Below, piece after piece: positions 42,431-52,707 of a stretch of 64,000 bases of DNA. Positions within the stretch are counted from its first letter, which is position 1. The number at the start of each line of letters is the position of its first letter. A model generated the notes under the pieces. The model was given only the letters and a program-made list of their open reading frames with translations. It searched no databases and was not told the DNA's origin. The stretch lies in the NCBI GenBank assembly GCA_018907035.1, contig JACCIC010000028.1, positions 932,001 through 996,000 of the forward strand, in the 5' to 3' direction. This stretch comes from Sycobia sp. Sy_11. Its lineage: Eukaryota > Arthropoda > Insecta > Hymenoptera > Epichrysomallidae. The position numbers were made by a program, and so were the translations under genes.

Positions 42431-42469
42431 TTCATCTCTGCCTGTATATAGGGTGGGTACAGGTTGGTA

Positions 42470-42600
42470 TAAAGGAGTGAAAACTCCGCTACAATTGTGT
42501 CAAATAACATGGCAGGACTTTACGCTCGAATTGGCCTCACAGCGGTGATATCCTTTGAGGTTGCTCGATCAATAGCGTGTGCATTTGAACCAAAGCGAGT
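42470..42600 (-). repeat. Dispersed repeat family, short copy C
   Basis: It carries GGAGTGAAAACTCC followed directly by GTGTCAAAT, GGACTT, GAATTGGCC and GGTTGCTCG-TCAATA. These are the two ends of copy A without its middle, so it looks like an internally deleted member. It begins about 20 bp after the mariner-split palindromic insert. Confidence 0.6.
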
Positions 42601-42723
42601 TGACGTATAGAATACTTGTATCTGCTTGTATGCTTGTATATATACTATCCTATAGTACTTATGAATTCCCAGTACTCGGAGTAGGCCGCAGTGCGATGCT
42701 GGCGAAAAGGTAAAGTTCATGGA

Positions 42724-42774
<51 letters not shown>

Positions 42775-45700
42775 TATGGGTAGTAAAATTACTATGTATG
42801 ATATATGTTCCGTTGTCACAGTGCAGGGTAGCGCCGACTGTATGTATGTATTAGTAAGTGTGAAACGTGAGAGCAGGAGCTTTATCGCTCGTTTTGCGTG
42901 TTGCTTTTTGCGCATCGAGATGTGCAACGTGCAAGTGCACATTAAAGCATTGGGTTCATGATTGTATTAAAAAAAAGGTGAGGCAATAAAGAGAGCGCGT
43001 GAAGAGGTAGGAGAATAAAAAATTATTCATTCGTTGTTCCAGACGCAGATGAGCCAAAGCCCTATAATTAGCGTGCTTAAATCGAATTCTTAAAATACGT
43101 TTAAGAGGCTCAGGAGCCAAAATCTTTATACATTGTTTCCGAGGAGATATGCATTCGAGGTGGTAACCGACAAACAGAATCCAAAGGAAGGAAAGCGATA
43201 GCAAAACCATTTGCGAAAATAGGTCCGGCCGAAGTAAGACGAGGCGTTCGCAACGTGGTGCGGCGCGAAAGAAATCGCGTGCGATCTGGCGCGACCATTC
43301 CAAAGTGCAGCGCGCGCATGTCATCGTGTCAATTTAAATGTACGAATTCTGTATATGTATAATTCTTCTTTCTCTGTATAAATTTCAGTCCAGAATAAAT
43401 AGTTTTTTTTATCTCTTAAAGGACTTTATCCCCTCAACAAAAATTGTGTTAGTTAATTTATCGAATACAGAGTTTTTATGTTGTTTTCAAATTTATTTAA
43501 TTTAGCTTACCTTTTATAAAAAAAAGGATATTCTACCATCGAAGATAATTTAGCTGCACAGGATATTTCAATATGTAAAGATCCTGTTTATTAAAAGCTG
43601 TTTTTAATAAAATTACAAGTCATATAGACTGCAGAAAAAATTCACAAATAAATTCACAAACTTTCTTACCTTCATGTTTCCCCATTACAAATTAAAATAT
43701 TATTTAGATTGTTAGTAATAAAGAAAAATAATAACAAAAAAATTCTTATTTTTTAAAAATTGTATTTAACTTATAGAATATTGAAGAGTTAAAATTTTCC
43801 AAGATATATTCTCCCTAGTAAGGCGATTTTTCACTCTTAATTATTTACAATTGATAAAATAATTAGAAATTATTCAATTTTATTATAGTAATTTCTAAGA
43901 AAATTTTAATTTGCATAGTTTTTATTCCGTTATAACGATTTCAATTCATCGCATTAAAAAATTCCCAATTGTTGGTGATCTTCTAAATAGATAATCTTCA
44001 ATATAAATAATTTTGCAATAAATCACCATACGAAGATTACGCTCCGGAATTATACATAAAATCTTTACAACGTTTTAAAAATTTGTTAATCGTTTTCATT
44101 ATTTATTTAAAAATCAAAAATAAATACTTTTAATTTGTAAACTACACTTCTCTTGAAAAATTATTTCTTGCATAACTTTTTATAGATATAAATAAAAAAA
44201 CAAGTTCCTTATCTAATAAAGTTCCGACGAGAACTGGGAGGTGATATTCTATGCATTTCTAGCGAAATAAATGTTAAAAACTCTATTTTAAACTGAATTT
44301 GCCTTGATTATTCACATATATAGGTATTCTATACACCAATATACATTATTGGACTATCTTGCAAATATAATCCAAAACAATAAAATTTAAATGTTCCGGA
44401 AATAATTCAAAAGACTGATAAAGAAAATATAGTTTTTTAAATGCATGTAATTAATTTTTGATATGAACCTGGCTATGAACACTGTCATAAAAAATTTAAT
44501 TAGAAGTATAGTTCAAAATGAATGAAAACAAGTTGGTAAAATTTTATTCTGACATGTTATAATTAAACTAAAAAATATAAAATAGAAGAAAATCTGCAAA
44601 GTATATTTAAATGTACATATTTTTGCAGTATTCAATTTATAAACATTTAAGTATTAAACAATTATATTCTAATAGTAAAGAAACTGATGGTTTCAAAAAA
44701 AATTATTTTTAGCTGCTCAAAGATAATAAACATTAAATAATAAATTATCTAATTAGGTTTATAATATAATAAATATAAATTAAAAATACTTTGATTTTTT
44801 AAGAATTTTGAGACAGCAATCTGACAAGCAATCTGATTTCAATCTTCACATACATGCTTGAGCCCACTCATAAATTGTAAATGATACAAACTTGCCCTAA
44901 TATCCACAATTAAAACAGAGGTACTTTTTTAAAACTATGCATCTTCTTTCAGTATTTTACACAAAAATCACTTCTTTGCAAAACCAAGAAAGTTGATGGA
45001 AGAGTTGATATTTAAGTTTAAGTCAAAATGACTAATCGGTAAATGACAATTATCTTATTTAAAAATTCTATTAGTTTTTAGACTATGAATAATTTTATTA
45101 AAAAGTATTTCAATACCATTATTTATCCAATATATTTTTATATATTGTTCTCTGCCAATATCAGGATTATTTGTACTTCTTGCATTCCTGTTTTATAACA
45201 CAATAAGTTATTATACAATAAAATGTTTTTTTTATTTTACAAGGCCTTAATAAAATATTTATATCTTAATCCTTTAAAATTCCTATCCTATCTTGATAAA
45301 CTTAGTGATAGAAGACCTCTTGTATTCCTGCTATTTTATATTAAGTGTTGCCAAAAATAATTTAATAAAATCTGGTTGAACCGTTTGATTAATAAAATTA
45401 CAACATAGATATAATTAATATGCTTTGTATTCGCATTTGTGATATACACACATACAATTGTATTTTATATAGTGGTTGTTGTACATTAAAATATTTTTAA
45501 CAAGCAAACAAGGTTTTTATTATTAGGAATGATTGTTTCCACTATTTAACAATTTTCATTCTAAATGAACAAAATTATTATTTAATTCTTATTTACATTA
45601 ATTATTAGAAAAATTACTCAAATCAAAAACATACCAATAATTTAATTATGATTTCAAGAATCCTGTTCTATTTCTAATAATTATAGCAATAAATATTAAT

Positions 45701-45868
45701 AATGATTATATAAATATAATAATTTACACAATACAGATATCTATATTCAAATTATTACATATCTGTGAAGGAAATATTATCATTAAAAACTATGAAATTT
45801 AATATACAATTAAAATTAATAATTTATTTCACAAGACTATAAAAGATGCAATTAGTATCCTTATTTAG
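42600..45868. other. Intergenic DNA with an AT tract and a GC-rich island
   Basis: (AT)n at 42731-42771. At about 42960-43330 a GC-rich, CpG-containing island carries a 122-codon minus-strand frame without recognisable domain. From 43.4 to 45.87 kb the sequence is AT-rich with no gene. Confidence 0.5.
42731..42771. repeat. (AT)n microsatellite
   Basis: Pure AT dinucleotide run of about 40 bp after an A-rich stretch. Confidence 0.9.
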
Positions 45869-46904
45869 CTATATATCAAAATCATCCCTCTGAAACAAAA
45901 ATAAATATCTTTTATTAAATTAACGAATTAAGTAATAAATAAATAAAATGTTTTGACATATCCTTATTATATATATAAAAGAATTTTTAACACAGTCATT
46001 GTTGACTCAGTTAAGTAAAGAAATGGTATGTTTATCACCATAAATACTACATTTTGCTGCTCATTTGAAGCTCCTAGATTTCCTATGGTTAATTACAATC
46101 ATACCAGAGCTTTTCGAGCCAAATTATAAACAATATATTCATATTTGATTAAAAATACCATTTAGTCCATATAACAATTAGGTAATAAATATCAATATGA
46201 ACATTAATTAATAAAATAAATTAAAATTGTACATACAGCATTACTGTACTCCAATACATGTTTCTTTATTGCAGATGCATCAACCCAAGTAACAAAATCT
46301 TCTAAATTTCTGTAATATAATATAATAAGAAAAAATTAGAAAAAGATAAATTAATTAAATAAATAAATAAATATTTACCTAGTAACAAGAAATGCTGGAT
46401 CTTTAATTACTTCCGGTCCAACACGAACATGACCTTGTTCAATTAACTGTGTAGCCATTTTAATATTTTCACACATTCTGCTGTGAACCATTACAACTGG
46501 AAGCCTTCTTCTACAAAATGAACTTGCAGTAATTTTTTGAGATAGAGAAAGATCCCATTTTGTAGGAATAAGTCCTATCATATATAATTTTTCTAATAAT
46601 GCAGCACTTTGTTCAGCTCGAAATATACAGTCAGCATCTAATTCTTTTATTTTCCGTCCAATTTCACGAATTTCCCTTGATAATTTATTATATCTATAAA
46701 AGAAAATTTTGATGTTAGTAAAATTTATTAAAATAATTATTCACAGTTAAAATCATTTTATTGTTACTTAGTATAATCTTCTCTTTTTTGTACTTGATAG
46801 CGCTTTAATACTTTTACTTCATGTAAATTATTGTCAGCTTCCCAAGAAATAAAATCAACTTTTTTTAATAGTTTTTGTTCATGATACTTCAATTTTCGAA
46901 CCAT
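45869..46904 (-). CDS. IMP3: U3 snoRNP protein IMP3
   Basis: Coding exons on the minus strand: 46904-46768, 46693-46379, 46309-46237 and 45889-45869. All borders are GT/AG and in frame, giving 181 residues, close to the ~184 of the human protein. The start [18 protein letters not shown] is the conserved family N-terminus. The S4-type RNA-binding region includes [17 protein letters not shown] and [19 protein letters not shown], and the C-terminus [10 protein letters not shown] ... RDDFDI is typical. IMP3 works in the nucleolus with MPP10 and IMP4 in the U3 small subunit processome, helping U3 pair with pre-rRNA. The last exon codes only RDDFDI plus stop, after a ~350-bp intron. The gene is divergent from Pabp2, which lies about 2.2 kb away. 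Confidence 0.93.
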
Positions 46905-47382
46905 TTTTTAGTATAATGGTTGTTACTATTTACATAACTTAGTTATCATGTAAAAAAAATTTAATAAATTATAAAGTTATGTATCTCTTGATATACCTAT
47001 TTTTGTTTCTTTCTTTATCGCTATCGGTTCTATAAAAGCATTAACGTGTCATCGTGGTAATCACGGTCCGTGATCCATGATAGTTGATGGAGATTCAGAT
47101 CACCGTCGTATATACAGATCTGGAAACTTCCGGTGGTGGGGGAACTTATTCACTAACCAAGAAAGTTTCTCTTATCGACCACCATGCACAACGGCACCTG
47201 TTTAAAGGAGTGCACTATGGGCAGTTATGGGCTCGGGTCTATTCCGAAAGGCCTCTAGTAAATTACCTGATATAAGTCTATGGTTTCAACGCGTGGTCTA
47301 ACATATAAGATAAGCCAATGTTACGAACCCGGAGTGGCGCCCTCTATGCAAGTTTAAAACTTGACACACGCTTTCCATAAGG

Positions 47383-47416
47383 GTTACACCAGAGATGAAT
47401 TCATCTCTGGTTACAC
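47383..47416. repeat. Perfect 20-bp palindromic insert between 7-bp direct repeats
   Basis: GTTACAC (47383-47389), CAGAGATGAATTCATCTCTG (47390-47409), GTTACAC (47410-47416). The centre is two 10-mers that are exact reverse complements with no spacer. The CAGAGATGAA end resembles hAT-type terminal sequences (CAGRG...), whose target duplications are 8 bp. Counting the neighbouring G, the flanks also read as 8-bp GGTTACAC on both sides. Confidence 0.75.
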
Positions 47417-47779
47417 ATCTCCCCGCCTGGACTCTTTGCCAATACCTTTTATGGTCATTTCTACACATTCATATCTATACATGCACATAATGCTTATGGG
47501 GAATTGAAAATCATTTACTTTTTTATTATTAAATGAAAGTATTTAAAAAAAAATTCGCCTTGAAAAAAGCTAATTATATTTTTTGGCAATCAAATTTTGA
47601 GGAATTTTTTAGCTGATTGCTGTCAAGCAAAAAATTATCAAAATTTAATAAAAATGTATGTAACTTAATTTATACTTTGAATTAAACTATAAGAATTAAA
47701 ATGACTAATTATGTATAATTTACAATAATGCATTAGTTTGTCACTTAATTCTGCGCAATATATAGTATTTTCCGCATAA

Positions 47780-47782
<3 letters not shown>

Positions 47783-47831
<49 letters not shown>
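47783..47831. repeat. (AT)n microsatellite
   Basis: Pure AT run. Short similar text (TAGTATTTTCC) occurs on both sides of it. Confidence 0.9.
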
Positions 47832-47835
<4 letters not shown>

Positions 47836-47893
47836 TTTTCCATGTAGGTATACATATAATTATCGTATGCCGGTAGCGTCAGGGAGGTTAAGC

Positions 47894-47918
47894 CGGCAGA
47901 CGAGGTCCGCGTCTGCCG
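47894..47918. other. GC-rich hairpin
   Basis: CGGCAGACG (47894-47902) and CGTCTGCCG (47910-47918) form a perfect 9-bp stem with a 7-nt loop, in a GC-rich patch directly after the AT tract. Function is unknown. Confidence 0.7.
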
Positions 47919-48411
47919 CCCGGCCGAAAAGTCTAGTCAAAGAGAGAGAGCTTTATGAGTTGAGCTGAGCCATCAGGCAGCAAAAGCAGTAGTGCCTATA
48001 GGCCAACTACTGCCTCCAATCTCCATGAGAAAGAGTTGTTGGATTTGCAGCTTGAGTATATAGTGGGTTCGAGGCTCGAGCTCAAAGTTATACCTAGATA
48101 TACGAAATACGAATCACGACTGTCCGGGTTCGATTACTAAAAGCGCTGCAGGCAGTGCAAGCTGCAAGCAGCGTCCCTTCCTTTTGATTATATTAATATA
48201 TTTCGCATCAATCGTGCAGGAGTGAATCGTCGGCCGATGATAACGCTTTCTGCGTAAGCACTATCAAATTGCATCGTTTTATACTTACCAAGTTTTTATT
48301 CTTAATTTCTTTTAAGCACGCACTATGACATTTTGACTTGTATTCAATCGAGGTGTTGTTTTGTAAAGGTTTGTGAAAAACATGCATTATTGTAAGACAA
48401 CAGAAAATTGA

Positions 48412-48466
48412 AAGAGAGAGAGAGAGAGAGAAAGAGAAAGAGAGAGCGTGAAAGAGAGAGAGAGCG
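48412..48466. repeat. (GA)n tract upstream of Pabp2
   Basis: GA-rich purine run with AAAG and GCG interruptions, upstream of the GC-richer segment that likely holds the Pabp2 promoter. It could serve as a GAGA-type site, by position only. Confidence 0.8.
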
Positions 48467-49156
48467 AGAATGATAATGAGCGTCTGAGCGGTCGGAAGGG
48501 AGAAGGAACGTATGAGAGAGATACATATATATACACAGTATAATATGAGAGAAGTGGAAAGATATTATAGCTGAATATAGCACACTGGATACAAGCGGCG
48601 CTCCCAGTGTATCTACGACAAGTATATAGGTGTGTAGCTTATTGGTTGGGTTCGGCTTCTTCGATCCCGGCGCTGGCCGGCTGTAGCTTCGTTGTGTATT
48701 CCTTTAGCTCGTTATATATGTGTGCTTGGTGTTGCATGCGGCGTGCGTGGAAAATTATAACATAAACTTATTGGAGTTTTGGTTGAAGCAGCTCATTTCT
48801 GATATTGTACGCGTGTGTCGACAACACGGACAGAAATAACTCAAAATTACATTTTTATTTGCCGTGTTTGGTTCTACCTACCGTAAAATTGTTTCTTTAT
48901 AATTTATGATGCATGGTGAGACTTCCATGTAGTTTACGCTTTGTTCCGTGCCTTCATCGTCTATCAGTTTCAATTTTCTGCTCTTTAACTGGCATATTTT
49001 TATTTAGCAGTCTTGTTAATATTCTACCATTCTCAAGTTTCTACTGATATTACTATATTCTTTTTATTCATGCCCAGTTAAATTTTTAATAAGTAATGAA
49101 CCATACGTATAATATACCTTTTAATTTTTTTTTTCAATGTATTATTATTTCTAGAA

Positions 49157-50248
49157 ATGTCTGAATCAGACCTTCTGAGTAGCGAACAAATTGATGGTCT
49201 GGATGGTCTTGAGAATGGACAAGACGGTGACTCCATCATGCAGTGCGATGGAGTAAAACGTGATTACAGTGAAGCCAATATTGATGATCCGGTAAGTTGT
49301 TATTATATTAAATTTTTAATATACATTTTTCATCTTTAATGCATATTTCTTTATTTATGAAATGAATATATTATAAAATTATAAAATATATTGATTAACA
49401 GGAGCTTGAAGCGATTAAGGCTAGAGTCAGAGAAATGGAAGAAGAAGCAGAAAAATTAAAGCAACTTCAGTCTGAAGTTGATAAGCAAATGAATATGGGT
49501 AGTCCTCCAGGAATCAGTAAGCTTTCATGAATTGAACTATTATATTTACTCAGCTGACATAATTCTATTGAATATTTTTTTATAGCTAGTCCATTGCATA
49601 TGTCTATAGAGGACAAAATGGAAGTAGATAATAGGTCTATTTATGTTGGAAATGTAAGTATTCAGTTTTATTTTCAAGTAATTGTAATAAAAAAATTAAT
49701 ATGTCTAATCTCATATTTTTATTTGTTTCTAGGTTGATTATGGTGCAACTGCAGAAGAACTTGAACACCATTTTCATGGATGCGGCAGTATTAATAGAGT
49801 AACCATTTTATGTAATAAATTTGATGGACATCCAAAAGGTTTTGCCTATATTGAATTTACAGAGCGTGATTCTGTTCAAACAGCTATGGCTATGGATGAT
49901 TCAATGTTCCGAGGTCGACAAATAAAAGTGATGCCAAAAAGAACTAATAGACCAGGAATGTCTATGACTAATAGGTAATGTTATTTAGTATTAATGTTTT
50001 TATATTTAATAGTTACTCATGACAAACTATGTATTAAAATTTTAGAGGACCAAGAGGAGTAAGAGGGTATAGAGGAGTTACCCGTGGTATTAGCCGTGGA
50101 AGTGCATACTTTGGATACAGACCAACAAGGCGTCCTAGGTAATTGTTTTTTTATATAAGCTATTCTTCAGTTGATTTCTGAAATTTTTAGATATCATTCA
50201 TTTTAATATTACAGGAGTTATAGGCGTACTTACTATATGCCATACTGA
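49157..50248 (+). CDS. Pabp2: Nuclear poly(A)-binding protein 2 (PABPN1 type)
   Basis: Coding exons: 49157-49291, 49402-49516, 49586-49653, 49733-49974, 50046-50138 and 50215-50248 (TGA). All junctions keep frame, giving 228 residues, the size of the insect protein. It has an acidic N-terminus ([17 protein letters not shown]) and a coiled-coil helix ([20 protein letters not shown]). A single RNA recognition motif follows, with RNP2 SIYVGNVDY and RNP1 KGFAYIEF. The Arg/Gly/Tyr tail ([14 protein letters not shown] to RTYYMPY) is the methylation-prone PABPN1 tail. The protein binds growing poly(A) tails in the nucleus, stimulates poly(A) polymerase and sets tail length. There is no N-terminal alanine run of the kind found in mammals. 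It is convergent with DPM3. A donor-like GGTAAGT at 50277, 28 nt after the stop, suggests a 3' UTR intron. Confidence 0.95.
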
Positions 50249-52327
50249 CTTAGTTACTGTTTTATCATACATCAAGGTAAGTCTTTAACAAAAAGTTGTA
50301 TATAATTAGATCTAAATGGTTTCTTCTATTAAATCTATTTATCTATTTTAATTTTATTTTGCAACTACTAACAATGATAATGATAAGATTTTGAAATAAA
50401 CATTTTATTTAAAAAAGAGCATTAAGGAGTACTATAGAGTACTCACTTTATTCAGTTTTTTTTAGATTCTTAATATATTCCTTATTCTTTATGTAAGAAA
50501 GATTTGTTTAATTTTTATAAACATTTTTGTGGGAATATATTAATACAGTTTTGTTTTACTTGGTTTATTTTTTGAGGAATCATTTATGGAAAATATTTTA
50601 CATATTAATAGGTTAAAAAACATACCACTAAATAATATTTTTCAATTCTAGAAATATTAGAAATACAAATTTATCTTGCTTATTATGATATGTCCACAGA
50701 AAAAAAAAAACACGATGGGAAAAAAAGAGAAAAAGAAAGAAAAAAACTTCATGTGAAAACAAAAAAAGATTGGACAATGATGGGCACAATTATTCAATAT
50801 TTGATGATTTTAGAAAAAGAAAAAAAGAACAACAGGCAGTACAGAAAAAAAAGAATGAAAAAATATATTGTAGATCTACGGCCAATCAGCATTGTAGTTC
50901 AAATATTTGCATCAAATCACATACTTCTTCATATATTTTTGTTTTATTGTTTTAAATATATTTTGCAGACATTTTATCTTTACCACAGGAATATTACAAA
51001 GATAAACATCAAAAGTATATTGGTTTATGATCTATAATACTATTATTTTAATAGTTTTTCAATAAAAATAGTAATACGATTTATATTCTAATCATATGAT
51101 CTATTGGACAACTTATCATTATTAATAATAATTAATACTAATTAACCATATATTACTAATGAATTCGATTTGCTTTATTTTGTGAATATTTTATGATAAT
51201 GTGTATGATTTATTCTCATAAAAGTAAAATAGCAAAAAATTTAATTGAGTTATAATTAAAAAGCTGTATTTTTAAAAATGACTAGTAGGAATTTATTTCA
51301 TTTAATTAAATGAAATTTTAATAATTAAAATCGACAATTTTATTAAAATCTTCACAATAAATTATGTTTGTTTTATGAGGCATTCAAATTAACAATACAA
51401 AATATTTATGTATTATTTCAAAAGAATTTTGTAATTATTATTGACAAATTTGTAAAAAAATGGTTGTGGTGTTGAGTAATAAAAGCATTTTGGTTTTAAA
51501 TAAACAGATTTCTAAGTCACATCAAATTATGTTAAAATCATTTGTCTTCCTGACAATTAAACATATTGCTTATATAAATTAAAGTATTTTGTAAATATTA
51601 ACTTATATTATATTTTCTCTTGATATATTAATTTATTTACTTTAATACTTTTTAATAATATTGTTTTGATGAAGGCAAGATGTCTGTATAAATATTTTAT
51701 TATTTTATTTTTTAAACATAATTATAAAAAATTCAAGTAATAATATGTCAGAATATTTAATACTACATACTAATTGAACTACAATGCCAAAACAAAAAAT
51801 ATTCATGTGGATATATAATTATCAAGTAATTATATTTGTAGCCAAACTTGTATTTGCTTAATAAGAGAAAGTTGTTCGTTCAAGTATTTCTTATTATATT
51901 AATCTTGATACAAATAGTTTATAAGTTTTTTATTGATCAACGACTTTCACTTATTTGTGTTTTGTAAAATTTCATAATATCAAGATTGTTGCATAAACAA
52001 TATTCATGATCTTTTGTAATTCACATTATAGATACATATATACTGAAATAATACCAGGAAGTTATCGATTTGATATAATATATGTTTTAAGGTCATTTAT
52101 TTTTCTTAGTTTCCTATGTCACTAAGTATTTTACAGGAGCCGCTCAACATCAGCATCATAAGAATGACTTTGGTCATTTATAAATATACTTAAATTTAAA
52201 GTCAAAAAAGAACTTAAAATAAAGTTGTAATACGTAAATGTAATAAAAAAAATAAAGATTTTTTGAATTCAAAAATATATTATGTTTATTCTTGTTATTA
52301 TACAATGTACAAAAAATTATTACATTT
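50249..52327. other. Pabp2 3' UTR and intergenic DNA toward DPM3
   Basis: After the stop, a donor (AAG then GTAAGT) at 50277 and an acceptor TTCTAG near 50651 suggest a spliced 3' UTR. An A-rich stretch at 50.70-50.87 kb opens Lys-rich frames, which I treat as low-complexity UTR. The rest is AT-rich with several AATAAA signals and no gene. Confidence 0.5.
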
Positions 52328-52707
52328 TTATTTTTTTAATATGTCCATTTGATGATTTTTAAGATTAATACCTTTGCTTTCTAAATCTGCTATAGCTTCT
52401 TTTATTTCCTAAAAATTAATATAAGTATTATGTATGTAAATTACATTCAGTATAATAATTCAATAAGTTTTTTTATTTTATTTACCTCTTGAAGTTCTTT
52501 AGCAGCACTTTCACAGTTATTGAAAGTCATTACTTTATATAAAACATTGATTCCAGCATATATCCCAAATAAAAGTATTAAAATTAATGGCATATATCTG
52601 TAATACCATTCAGAACCTATTGATGGGTCAATTTGTCCTGTAATTATTGCGATCCAGATACCAAATATCAAAAATGCAAAAAGCAACCATTCCATTAATT
52701 TTGTCAT
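52328..52707 (-). CDS. DPM3: Dolichol-phosphate mannosyltransferase subunit 3
   Basis: Two coding exons on the minus strand: 52707-52486 and 52408-52328 (TAA), 100 residues against about 92 in human. I chose ATG 52707 (MTKLMEWLLF) over the ATG 15 nt upstream because the family begins MTKL. There are two hydrophobic segments (LLFAFLIFGIWIAIITG and MPLILILLFGIYAGINVLY), then the conserved VMTFNNCESAAKELQEEIKE and ADLESKGI tail. DPM3 anchors the catalytic DPM1 subunit to the ER membrane, where dolichol-phosphate-mannose is made for N-glycans, O-mannose and GPI anchors. All key features look intact. Confidence 0.93.

Larger units (their letters stand above)
41470..42447. repeat. Palindromic insert split by mariner copy 3, with 7-bp direct repeats
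   Basis: CCTGTAT (41470-41476), then CAGAGATGAA (41477-41486), then TA-mariner-TA, then TTCATCTCTG (42431-42440), then CCTGTAT (42441-42447). The two 10-mers are exact reverse complements and the 7-mers are identical. This is best read as a small palindromic insert already present, into whose central TA the mariner jumped. Confidence 0.7.
46905..49154. other. Region between IMP3 and Pabp2: repeats plus likely Pabp2 leader
   Basis: It holds a segment similar to one at 54401-54430, the perfect palindromic insert (47383-47416), an (AT)n tract (47783-47831), a GC-rich hairpin (47894-47918) and a (GA)n tract (48412-48466). From about 48.5 kb the GC content rises, which fits a promoter or non-coding first exon of Pabp2. 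The acceptor TTTCTAG just before 49155 shows an intron precedes the start codon exon. Confidence 0.5.

Noticed and set aside
41163..42787. Possible longer inverted repeat ACCCATAGACATATATA around mariner copy 3
   Set aside because: Similarity stops after about 19 bases and includes an AT repeat; chance is likely.
42956..43324. 122-codon minus-strand ORF
   Set aside because: It lies in a GC-rich island; no domain, no splice partners and no homologue recognised, so it is reported only as an island.
48121..48160. tRNA-like B-box text GGGTTCGATTAC
   Set aside because: No matching acceptor stem, A-box or anticodon arm could be drawn; no tRNA called anywhere in the window.
50690..51037. Lys-rich 115-codon ORF after Pabp2
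   Set aside because: It comes from an A-rich tract in the likely 3' UTR; the composition is low-complexity and no family is recognised.
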